DNA from: Anthopleura xanthogrammica
Lineage: Eukaryota > Cnidaria > Anthozoa > Actiniaria > Actiniidae
Direction: 5' to 3'
DNA: 64,000 nt
NCBI GenBank assembly: GCA_964019055.1
Contig: OZ025214.1
Span: 12,908,663-12,972,662 of the forward strand
Positions 23,439-33,896 of the stretch are shown piece by piece. A model generated the notes under the pieces. The model saw nothing but the letters and a program-made list of their open reading frames with translations. It was not told where the DNA came from and searched no databases. How positions within the stretch are numbered: the stretch's first letter is position 1; each line of letters opens with the position of its first letter. A program made the translations under genes and the position numbers.

Positions 23439-23666
23439 ATGAAGACCACAGTTGCTCTATGTCTTGTCCTGGTGTTGTTGTTGAATCTTGACGTGTCTCA
23501 CAGTCGCGCCGTTTTTCCAATAGATGATAATCCTGAAGATTATGGCAGCTATGACGATGGTCATAAAGACACCAAAGATCCAGTTGCTTTACCAGAAAAA
23601 AAGTGTTTAAATGGATGTGACCCTCCACGCGGTAGAGGGAAGTTCTTGATCTCAGTTCCAAAGTAA
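23439..23666 (+). CDS. Secreted peptide precursor, array copy 4 with a different mature peptide
   Basis: A 75-residue paralog. Signal peptide and acidic propeptide are nearly identical to copies 1 to 3 (one change, Ile to Thr at residue 4), but after the propeptide the sequence switches. A Lys-Lys pair is followed by a peptide with two Cys three residues apart, a Pro-Pro-Arg-Gly stretch and a basic tail that runs past the stop used in copies 1 to 3. The 3' flank realigns at ATCTCAGTTCCAAAG. Conserved prepro with a hypervariable mature end is typical of fast-evolving secreted peptides such as defence or venom peptides. Whether the Arg-Gly-Arg-Gly-Lys part is a further cleavage or amidation site is unknown. 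AATAAA at 23781. Confidence 0.72.
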   Translation: MKTTVALCLVLVLLLNLDVSHSRAVFPIDDNPEDYGSYDDGHKDTKDPVALPEKKCLNGCDPPRGRGKFLISVPK

Positions 23667-24077
23667 AAAAGCGCCATTTGTTTGAGTACAAAGCAATGTT
23701 TAAGTTTTAGATCACTGTTCTCCACAGAACCAACGTGGGAATGATGCTAGTAAAAATTAGCTATAATGAGCTTTATGGATAATAAAATCGTAAAACTCTT
23801 CACGTCAATATACGCATAAGGTATCAAGCTTTGTAATGGTGCAAAATAAATGTTCATTTTAAAAATCTTGATGGATCTTGTGATAGAAACATGTGGTGGT
23901 ACGTCTATTCAAGCTTGAATTTGTTTTTCGTCTGTGACGCTGGATCGGATAGCCCTCACCAGTTTCCACGAAGCTGACAATGTAGTTCAAGAGTCTTCAG
24001 ATAATCACAATAACAGCTAACTTTAGGCTAACAGCTCGCCTAAAGGCTCATGCAGTTACAAGAACTTTCAAAACATT

Positions 24078-24135
24078 ACTCGTACCTATTAAATTCCAAA
24101 TTGTACTCGAGGTCGTGCGATTTCCTATACTAATT
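24078..24135 (-). repeat. Dispersed foldback-element arm shared with 36401-36458
   Basis: This ~58-bp stretch is the reverse complement of 36401-36458 with only one or two differences (core TACTCGAGGTCGTGCG). It lies exactly where unit 4 of the peptide array loses similarity to units 1 to 3, so the insertion or a recombination through it may define the array edge. Confidence 0.7.
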
Positions 24136-24301
24136 CGTATTATTGATTTTCAGAGTGTATCCATAATAGAAACAGGCAAAACCAGGAAAGGGTGCTACAT
24201 GGGATCCACCGATTTTTTTCAAGCTTGGCACAGTTTTAGGCCCTAGTGATATATCTATGGTGTATTCTATCTCTTTTTCCGACGGAAAAAGATTAGAATA
24301 C

Positions 24302-24720
24302 ACGTTTAGTATTGAACTTTTAAATATTTTGTGAAAAAGAAAGTGCGGTCAGACTTGTAGATTTGATAGTTACAAATGTGCAAGTTGTTTTTTGTTGATT
24401 TTACAAACGAGACAACTTACTCTTTTGCCGTTTGGATATTGAGAAAACATTGAACCTCCTGACTACCAAAACGAATACCAAATCTCATCTTTGATCGTGT
24501 CTTTAAGAGAAGCTCTGACTTTCTAGAGACGTCGACGCTACACGTATATGAATCTAGGACAAAAACTGTGGTCCTAACACGGATCCTTGAGGAATACCGA
24601 ATACGCTGGAAGCGTGTCAGATGTAGGTTTACAACAGTGTATTCACGTCTGTCCCGTAAGTAATTGCTATTATCCAAGCCATGGGGCATCCATTAACAGC
24701 AAAGTCCTTAGTGCGATTTT
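24302..24720 (+). pseudogene. Fifth array unit remnant without the coding exon
   Basis: From AAAGAAAGTGCGGTCAGACT near 24338 to GCGATTTTTTTCTTTCCTGAG near 24732 this matches the 5' flank of each peptide gene (e.g. 15840-16260) with many substitutions. The coding exon, which should begin some 100 bp further on, is missing; sequence becomes unrelated after about 24735. It is the oldest visible unit of the array. Confidence 0.75.
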
Positions 24721-24735
24721 TTTCTTTCCTGAGCA

Positions 24736-25220
24736 CATTGCATCATGAGGCACAATGCAGGGTGGAACCAATAAATTTAACAGTCTCCTACGATTGGTCA
24801 AAATAATATCTTTATTCAGCTGCTACCTTTTTTTAATTGCATCTTCACCATTAGTGTGCCTGTAAGAGTTTCTAAGACACAGCTGTTAAAACCCATTTGC
24901 ATAAAAGACAAGCTACGCTTACAAGTACAATATAGTTGCCTTTTCCTTCATGTCACTCTGTTTGCTTCTTAAGTCGATCGGTTAGTGCCCGACCTATTCA
25001 CTATTCCTTGCTAAAAACAAAAAGCCTTGCATTTGTTTTCTTAAGGGAAAATCTCTTTGGTCCACACCACTTAAGGTAATTTGACTGCTTTTATCTAATT
25101 TCCTTTACAACTGAAATCGTCAGTTATTCATGTTTATTTTACCCATTTTCATTACATACAGAACATGTCTTGCTCAGAATAAGAAAAAATCTACTGAATC
25201 CTTCCACAAGAAGTGTTAAT
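24736..25220. other. Intergenic between peptide array and receptor 2
   Basis: No ORF or repeat recognised. It probably holds the promoter and 5' UTR of receptor 2, whose first ATG is at 25221. No specific motif can be assigned. Confidence 0.4.
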
Positions 25221-26440
25221 ATGACTGCAATATCCAAGGTATTTATTTGCTTTCATACTGTAATTGTGCTTTTTACGAACAATATATGGTACTTAATGGT
25301 AAAATGAGGTAGCATTTATCTTGAAGCAAGATGTTATCGATGAGCAATTATTTTATAGTTTAAAATGTAAAATTTATTTGTTTTACATAAAACCATGGAC
25401 ATTTTCAAAGCTCATGTGACTATTTTTTCTTACTATCCAAAATACCAAAAACTTCTTCTCTCTCCCCGGCCTTCCCTCTTTGCGTTTTTATTGTAAGATT
25501 TACTCGATAATTTTTTCCTTAAAAATTGTACCTTTTTAATGATATTTGATAAGGTGGTGCAAATTAACCAATAAAGTATTCAGTAGTACTTCATATTAAC
25601 CAATAAAGCATTCATAATTGAATCATAATTTTTTGCCCCAAATCGGTCGTGTTTTTTATTTTTCATTTAAGAATAAACGATGTTTTTGCTTACAAAATGA
25701 AATTATATGCCCCAAAACGATCCTTACAATGATTATATGACTTTGATGATACAGATAACAAAACTGGGAAGCTTTTTTATCGAGCAATATACGTGCGTTT
25801 GAATGCGCCACACGATATTTAATTTTAATTGGAGAATTTAACAGGCTTCCATGCATCTTGCAATTACGAGTAGCGATTAGTCATTAGTGCGTTGTGCCCC
25901 GGATAGGGAACAAATAACTTTTACATTTACATATTAAGAAAATTCATCCCAAATAATAGAAAATATCCAGCTGTTGTTTTGTATTTAAAAGTTTTTCTAA
26001 AATAAAATATCTATTCAATTTACAATTTCATTTTTTTGTTCAGGCAATCTCTGAAGCAACATTTGTTATGGTCATCATTTGTCTGGCAACAAACAAAATA
26101 ACCACAGCAAATGATACTCCTAACGCTTCTGATTGGACAACGTGTGATGCACGTAATTCTTTGGTTTGTCGGTGTAATCGTGAGATCTTTACAGACGTGA
26201 TTGCAAGATGTGGCTTCAATCACGTGACGGACTTAAGAATGATAATTAACATGCCACAAACCGTTCTTCGAATGTAAGAGTTATTTTTAGATCTTGAGAA
26301 TCAGATGACACAACAATATTAATAATGATAATGATAATAGTAATAATAGTAATAACAATAACAATAATCTGGGCCTTATGGCTGCTAATGGCTTATTCCA
26401 TATATCTCTTTCTCTTATATAATAATGACAATAATAATAG

Positions 26441-26475
<35 letters not shown>

Positions 26476-28802
26476 TAATAATAAAAACAAATCACATAGG
26501 TGTTTGTAGGTTGTGTTTAAGTTCATAATATAATAAATTGCTACTTCAACCTTCTGTATTTTTACATTTATTATCATTATATATGTCCCTGTGTATTGCT
26601 TTTTCAGAAATCTGTCTGGAAACAACATACAATATATTCCTCGTAATTCTTTCAAAGGATATACTCTGTTAGTTTATTTGTAAGTATGTAAATGTTTCTT
26701 TAATTCATCAACGTATATGTATATGGTGATGTTTCTATATCTCAAAGATATAAATTTATATGTGTTCAAAAACGTAATTTTTTGCTATTTGATTTTATTT
26801 CTAAAAATATAGTATTTCTTGTCTTTTTCTTTCACTTTTATTTCTTTTAAGTCCAATATTTTCATTTCTTCTTCATTTAAAAATGTTTTTAAGCATATTC
26901 AAATTCAAATTTGCTAGATCGCTGTCCTCCAATAAGATACAAACTATCAGTCAAGGAGCTTTCAATGGACTAGCGAGACTTCAAGAACTGTAAGTAAGAA
27001 ATCAGTCCCCTCTTTACAACATATTTGGCGTTTGCTGTTGTTGTTTATGATGATTTTAATGACTATGACATTGATGAAAGAACCTTTGTCTTTGCTCATT
27101 AAATTAGTTCCAATTAATTTCTATTATTAGCACGATATTTGATTAATAATAAATCAAAAGGATTAAACAGATATCATCAATTGTTGCCAACGATATTTAA
27201 GACTATGCACTTCGCATGAATGCTAGAGACAATTTTTAAAAGATGAGAATAAGAAACAAGTGAATAAGATGCAATATATATCTCCAATATTTTTTCATTT
27301 GACCATAACGAAATATAAGCAATGATAGTAATTTATTATCTCACCACTTTCAATTTTTCTGGATTGCCCTTTCAACAAAAAGAATACACTAAACCTTGTA
27401 ATATCGTCACTTTTTAAATAACAGAAATCTCCAAGACAACATGATCAAACAGTGGGACACAACGTTGATTGAACAAGATCTACCAAACCTCATCTTCCTG
27501 AACGTTGCACAAAATATTTATTGGAAACCAGACCAACAAATCCTGTCACTACCAAACCTGAAGATTATCTATTTAATCCTGGACTTTAAAATATCAATAT
27601 ATTATGCAAGGCCTTTTCGATGTTATTTGCTCAGAAACAACACATCTTATATGCATCATTGGCTGACAGAGAATCTCCCAAACGACATTGATACTGAAGT
27701 GAGCCCTACTACATTACTTTTAGATCCACAATATTGCAGATATAGAAAACTGGGTTTTAGGGATGTAAGCTACACGGATGCTATCAATGGAAGTGGCTTT
27801 TATTTCCATTGTGAGATTGTATTAGCCAAAGTAAAACTCTACTCTAAAATTCTACAGTATCATCCAAAAAGTTGGTATTACGTTAATATCCGGATACAGC
27901 CACAGTGTTGGAGCTCAATTCAGAAGGTTCATAGCGGTTTGACTATGGTAGTAGGAATTTGTGCTTTGGTTTTGAACTTGATTGTTATCATCACAACTTT
28001 AAGAAGCAGAGTTCTACGAGAGTCTGTAGCACATGTTCTTGTGGCTAATATTGCTGTAGGAGATTTGATGTTTTCGATCTACTTGACTGTAATTACCATC
28101 ACAAGACAAGTTATGGATGCCGATGGTTATTATGCGTTTTATCTTCCATACTATTGTAGATTTTTAGGATTTGGATTAGTAGTTGGACAGTTATTAAATC
28201 AAAACATGTCGTTTATAATGACATTAGAAAGGTATTTAGCTGTTGTATACTGCATGAGACCACACATCCGAATCACCAGGAGAATGGCTTATGTTGCCAT
28301 GGTTATTGTTTGGTGTTTGTCAATTTCACTGGCAGTTAGCTTCATGACATCACCACAGTTCGCAAGAGAAACAGACAGTATTTGTGCCCCTTCGAATAAC
28401 ATTGACGGCGTAGAAGTACTTCATTATGTGGCTGGAACTGGACTTCTTTTGTACATCATCTCAATAGTTTTATATGGTCATATGTACCGGGATTTCCGAA
28501 AGACTAACCAGAAGACCGTACAGTTACAAAGAGAAAACCGTTTGGCACGCAGGATTGCACTCATCATGTTCACAAATGGCTTCTTTCTTGTGTTTCCCTT
28601 GATGTTAACCCCCGTCGTCAGCAATCTTGGACATATAAGCAAAACCGGGAGATTTATTTTCTTGCGTTCGTTCACCATAACTTGCCTCGGAATCAATTCG
28701 TTATTTAATCCTATCTTATTTTCCTTTAGGAATGAGAAATTTCGCGACGAATTTCGAAAATATTGTCTCTTTCGTCATAATTCTGTTGCAAGTCAATCGT
28801 GA
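25221..28802 (+). CDS. LRR-containing 7TM receptor, paralog 2
   Basis: Coding exons 25221-25238, 26044-26273, 26608-26679, 26918-26989 and 27425-28802, all GT-AG, closing at 589 residues. Exon 1 gives MTAISK and exon 2 completes a signal peptide, then the LRRNT-like Cys block (WTTC, CRC, RC). Exons 3 and 4 are single 24-residue LRRs. The last exon adds a third LRR-like segment, the juxtamembrane Cys region and seven TM helices. It keeps ERY, the TM3 and loop-2 Cys, and NPILF at the NPxxY position. Compared with paralogs 1, 3, 4 and 5, its TM2-TM3 region is the most divergent, which suggests altered ligand or signalling properties. Intron 2 carries an (AAT)n microsatellite. AATAAA at 29063 may be its poly(A) signal. 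Confidence 0.88.
26304..26485. repeat. AAT/AAC-type microsatellites in receptor 2 intron 2
   Basis: Two imperfect trinucleotide runs (about 26319-26367 and 26424-26485) built from AAT, GAT and AAC units. They are intronic, and the Leu/Ile-rich open frames across them are artefacts. Confidence 0.85.
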
Positions 28803-29816
28803 AAAGGAAGACAAAAACTGGGAATGAATATTCATCCATTCATTCATCCGATCAAATGCGACTGGTACCTTGATTTTGTGATTTTGAGCTTTATTTGTTG
28901 TCATACAACTAACTTTTTTTGGTCGACAATTTTGGTGACTCAAAATGATCGTGTTTTAATTCAAAGGTGACGCGAATATATCATGAAAGATTTTATTTCT
29001 TTTGCGCTATTTCATTTCCTGTGTAGGCACCTGACACTGAACACCTATCTAGAAAACAAATCAATAAAAAATATATTAAGATTAAGAAGATTTCACGATC
29101 AATCCCCAGTAGATGGGGATCCTTTTATGTTGACCACCATGCAGATTGGAATTAACACAAGGTTGCTATAATTTTGACGTTCACTCCAGCAATGTATTTG
29201 GATTAAAATGTTAATATGAACAACTATTTTTTGGTCATATCAATCATTTTTCGTTCTGCCATTCGAAAAAATTAATAGCACCCAAAAAGTTTGATTAAAA
29301 AATAACGCTAGTTATGAATTATTTAAGAAATAAATAAATCGACTTCGTCTCGGGTTTTCACTGATCTGCTCTAGAATTCTCCCATACGCGTAGCCTCGGT
29401 TTTCACCAGGCTATGAAGGCACGGAGAAAATGTTTTATTTCTATTAAAAAATACTTAAAAAATGCTTGTTACGTCATTTCCGTTCCTTCATAGCGTGATG
29501 AAAACACAGCTCTCGACCAATGAGAGCGCGCGTACTATCTTAAGTATTTTTAACTATATAAGGATGTCAAAGTCAGCGAAACGATGTTTCGAATAAGAAA
29601 ATAAGATTGATAGACCTTGATCATCCAATCACATTTCTGAATGACTAAACACTGAGTAAAAATATAAATATCTGATTTAGTGCTGTTAGAATAAGTTAAA
29701 TAAGGAATATATTCATCATGAATTCAGATATGGTCTTCAATCGACATTGAAATTATATTACCAAAGACGGATTTCAGAGATCCAGGTTCAACTGAGTGTG
29801 AACAGCAGAACTGGTC
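28803..29816. other. 3' flank of receptor 2 and 5' region of receptor 3
   Basis: No ORF with a family signature. Candidate poly(A) hexamer AATAAA at 29063-29068. The promoter of receptor 3 presumably lies in the second half, but no motif was assigned. Confidence 0.4.
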
Positions 29817-32800
29817 ATGACTTCTTTAGTTCAGGTAATTCTTATATTTGATGCTTTCCTCGAGCAAAGTCACTAATGTTTCGGGTTTACAAACCATATG
29901 CTGTGTTTGAAAATGCCAAAAACAAAATTACAATCAAGCAAGCAAGTCTTGTTATATAATGGAACTATAGCAAAACTGTTGAACGACCGTTTTCATACAG
30001 AATTTTCAGTAGTTTCCAAAGTTGAGAAACAAAATGTGTATATATTCATTAAATAAGCCCCTTCTGGTCGAGGATGTAAATAAAACTCAAATAAAATCCT
30101 ATTCTCAAGAGAATGACGTGTAATTTGAAATGAAAAAAAAAACTTTCAGTCGTGTTTCACTCATAAGTTCCTCTCTACCACACTTGGGAAAACAAATATT
30201 TCTAACTATTACTCTCTTTCATACTTTTTAACAGCTTTTGTTTGCTGCATCAGCGAGTTTCATAATATTACCTTCGAAGGCATCAGGCTTAACCAACAGC
30301 TCTAATTGGACAACTTGCGATACCCGTGATTCCATGTTATGTAAATGTGCAAGTAAAGTCTTGACTAACGTCATCGTAAGATGTAAATTTGATCATTTAA
30401 CCGATCTGAAATTCATCTTCATTACCTATAAAGATGTTGTTAGATTGTAAGAACTATTTGGCTTTGTGGTTTTGATCGATGAATTTCTATATAATTTTCA
30501 ATAAAATCTTGAATCAAATATTTAAATCTTATTGTGAATGATTATTATTTTTTAAGAAATCTTTCATGGAACAGCATTCAAGAAATTCCTCGTGACTCGT
30601 TTCAAAACTTTTCAAACCTGATTTACCTGTAAGTACAGACCAGTTTGAGTTTTGCTTTGTCAGAACGTTTAATTGTAATTCATGACTGATTCCGACTTCG
30701 ACTCTAGCGAACTGACCAATCACCATTGATTGCAGCAGTTTTCCCATGCAATGCTGTCGCACAAACACTACTAACTGCATCCGTTTTCAAAGAAACTACA
30801 AGGATTCCGATTAGTACATTTTTCACTTCCATTTTCTCAGACCAGTAAAAACCTAAACAAGTTATAACCAGTTTTCCGCAGATAGATTGTTTAAATTTTT
30901 GAGATAGCTTCATATTTTCTATCTCTTATTATATTTACTATATATTGCGGCGTTCTGAACTGAACGTCGACATCTCGAGCCTAACCGAGTATGCGGGCCG
31001 AGTGTCATATCAACCCCGTAAAAAATGGCCACGGGTCTCCCTGTAACCCAGTGGTAGAGCATCTGACCAGTATCCGGAAGGTCACAGGCTCGATTCCTGT
31101 CAGGTTGATTTGGATTTTTTTTAAGCCCCTGCACAAGCTAGTGACTACGTACTGAACAAGTTTTTCTATTCTGAGTTATATTCTAGCTAAATGTTTGAGC
31201 ATGTGGGATGTATCAAAGGTAAATGAGGGAAGTCTGGACCATGAATTATGATGTTAGCTAATTAATCGGTACATCTGTATCTTCAGGTCGTTGTCTTCTA
31301 ACAACATACAGAGCATCAGTGAAGGAGCGTTTACAGGTCTATCAAAACTACGAGAGTTGTAAGTAAACGAATTGTTACTGTTTTCATTTACTATGCGCTG
31401 ATCGAGACAGCAGTCGCGACAGGGAAATCAAGCAAATAGACTGCTATCAATCAAAAATATCGTGATAGTTTAAGATTCATGGACATTTATTTTTCCGGTT
31501 TATTTGATTGGCGGTTGTCTATTTGCTTGATTTCCCTGTCACGATTGCTGCCTCGATTATTAGCACATAGCAATGAAAAAAGTATTGATCCTTAATAAAA
31601 GCCCAGGAACTCTAACATATCGGGGGGGGGGGGGGACGTTTCAGAAAATCAGTAAACGATGTATGGGGTTTTCTTCGTACGCGTTTGGGTATATAATTCA
31701 AAGAAGCCCCTCAAAGAGTTTTTTTGATCTATAGGGCAGATAACAAACCTACCATTTTTTTTTTTGCAACAGAAATCTCCAAGACAATATCATCAAACAG
31801 TGGGACACGACATTGATTGCACAAGATCTACCAAACCTCATCTTCCTGAACATTGCACAAAATATTTATTGGAAACCAGACCACCAAATCCTGTCGCTAC
31901 CAAACCTTAAGATTATCTATATATTTTTCATGCTCCGAAAGAAAGAACATTGGATGCCTTTTCGGTGTTATTTGGTAAGAAAGAATATCGGAAAAACACA
32001 AGCTAACAACTCCATATTTGTGATGAAAATTCCAAACTCCATTCAAGAAAAAGTTCTGCCAAATATCTTATTTTTTAAACAAGATAACTGTTTTCAGGGA
32101 AAATTGTTTTTCCGAGATGTGACATATTGGAATTTTATCGACGAAAGAGGCTTTTACTTTCATTGTACAAGATTTGAATCGTATCTTTCTGCCGTAGATT
32201 CAATCCCCAAACGTCACTTTTCTCTTGAACGACAACCAAATGCTTGGTATTACACTAGGGGATTAGAAACATCGCACTGTTGGACATTGGTCAACCAAGT
32301 TAATGTTATCACTTTGATAGAAGGCATTTTTGCAATTCTTTTTAACCTCACCGTTATCATCACAACTTTAAGAAGCAGAGTTCTACGAGAGTCTGTAGCA
32401 CATGTTCTTGTGGCTAATATTGCTGTAGGAGACCTGTTCATCTCATTCTACATGATCATAATTACATCCACAAGGCAGATGGTTACTGTTAGTGACTTTT
32501 TCAATGACTTTTACTTGCCGCACTATTGCAGAATTGTTGGACTCTTTTTCTTAATTGGACAGTTCTCAAGTCCAATGATGTCGTTCATAATGACATTAGA
32601 AAGGTATTTAGCTGTTGTATACTGCATGAGACCACACATCAGACTCACCAAATGCATGACCTATGTTGCTATGGTAATTGTCTGGAGTTTGTCAATTTCA
32701 CTTGCAGTCAGCCTCATGACTTCACCAAAGTTTTCTACAGAGCCAGACAGCATGTGTGTTCCCTTAGCTAATGTTGACGGTAAACAAGTCCTTTATTACG

Positions 32801-33183
32801 TGGGAGGATTTGGCGTCGGTGTATACATTCTATCGATGGCCTTATATGGTCACATGTATGTGGATTTCCAAAAGACTAACCAGAAGACCGTACAGTTACA
32901 AAGAGAAAACCGCTTGGCACGCAGGATTGCACTCATCATGTTCACAAATGTCTTCTTTTTTATTTTGCCCTTGATTGTTGTTTTTATTGTCAACCATGAT
33001 CTTGGAGACAAAATATCTATAATACATCAATACGCATTTTGGAAAACGTTTGGTATAATCTGCCTTGGAATTAATTCTTCTTTTAACCCTATCTTGTTTT
33101 CGTTCAGGAATGAACAATTTCGGAATGAGTTTAGAAGAAAGTTTTGGTTCATTTTTCAAAATGCTGTGGCAGGTCAACCCTAG
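29817..33183 (+). CDS. LRR-containing 7TM receptor, paralog 3
   Basis: Coding exons 29817-29834, 30235-30446, 30557-30628, 31287-31358 and 31773-33183; the frame closes at 594 residues. Exon 1 encodes MTSLVQ, and exon 2 continues the signal peptide and holds SNWTTC, CKC and RC of the N-terminal Cys block. Exons 3 and 4 are LRRs with the N-x-I-Q-x-I pattern. The last exon has the third LRR, Cys-containing juxtamembrane region and seven TM helices with ERYLAVVYCMRPH after TM3 and NPILFSF in TM7. One change stands out: the second intracellular loop reads RLTKCM where the paralogs have R-x-T-R-R-M. The C-terminal tail ends FQNAVAGQP, almost identical to paralog 4. Intron 4 contains a foldback element and a G homopolymer. 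Confidence 0.88.
31030..31110 (+). mobile_element. tRNA-like head of a SINE, in receptor 3 intron 3
   Basis: AACCCAGTGGTAGAGCATCT resembles an A box and GGCTCGATTCC a B box, at the usual spacing. No clean 7-bp acceptor stem is visible and a T-rich stretch follows. I call it a tRNA-derived SINE or tRNA pseudogene rather than a working tRNA. Confidence 0.5.
31391..31570. mobile_element. MITE with ~50-bp terminal inverted repeats, in receptor 3 intron 4
   Basis: The left arm starts CTATGCGCTGATCGAG and includes GACAGGGAAATCAAGCAAAT. The right arm is its inverse, with ATTTGCTTGATTTCCCTGTC and an end reading AGCACATAG. Arms of about 50 bp match with a handful of mismatches around a ~75-bp centre. 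There is no coding capacity. I cannot define a target-site duplication with certainty. Confidence 0.75.
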
Positions 33184-33896
33184 AAAGAGGACGATGCATC
33201 AGATTCCCGCAATGCAGAGAAACACTTTACTAGTTGACAAACCCTTTCTGCCCAGCAATGACTCAAAAACATTTACCTCTTATTACATGCCCAAGAAATT
33301 AGAAAAACTATCAACCATCAAATGTTCTATTTGTTTACGATATTTGATGAATCTTTAATTGAATATATATGTCAGTTACGAACTTAACATTTTTTTCAGT
33401 GACGAATCGCTGTTTAACTAACAAAATCAAGTCGTATAATTCTTTCAGTTTTGATCTGATGAATTATGAATGAGATTAGAAATGAAAATTTCATCAGAAA
33501 AGTCGCTAGGTAGCCTCTATATTATTGTTTCCTTTGAAAGAAAACACATCTCATATCTTATATGTTTTATATTATTTTTATTAAAATGAACTGAATATCT
33601 TACTGTCCTGGACAGAAAATTAATTGTAAAAATATGATAGGCAATGCATGTTATCTAGTTGAAAGCAATATAAGCAAGAGACATGAATTTATGTACAGAC
33701 AAATTCATAGTAGGTGGACATTGGCGTTGTTATCAAGAACTGTTGTGATAAACTTCTAAATTAAAAATAACCTTGATTGACGTTGATTTTTTGACAACTA
33801 TTTGTAGACTAAAGTTTTTATTAAAACACAACAAATTGGATTTCGTTTTTCTGGAGTGAAAGAAGAGAACAACACAGCAAAAAATTTAAACTTCAT
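33184..33896. other. 3' flank of receptor 3
   Basis: AT-rich, with no gene recognised. The open frame running out of the receptor tail to 33358 is an alternative frame, not a second gene. Confidence 0.4.

Larger units (their letters stand above)
15010..24720 (+). repeat. Tandem array of ~2366-bp units, each with a secreted-peptide gene
   Basis: Equivalent points recur at 16361, 18727, 21093 and 23439, giving spacings of 2366, 2366 and 2346 bp. Approximate units are 15010-17371, 17372-19741, 19742-22107 and 22108-~24015. Units 1 to 3 are almost identical over their whole length, introns and flanks included, with unit 1 carrying a few differences in its 5' part. Unit 4 has scattered substitutions and small indels and ends early. 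A fifth remnant (24302-24720) retains only the 5' flank. This is unequal crossing-over or recent serial duplication. Assemblers can miscount such arrays, so the true copy number may be higher. Confidence 0.92.

Noticed and set aside
31030..31105. Functional tRNA gene
   Set aside because: A and B boxes are present, but no 7-bp acceptor stem or clean anticodon stem forms; a SINE head is more likely.
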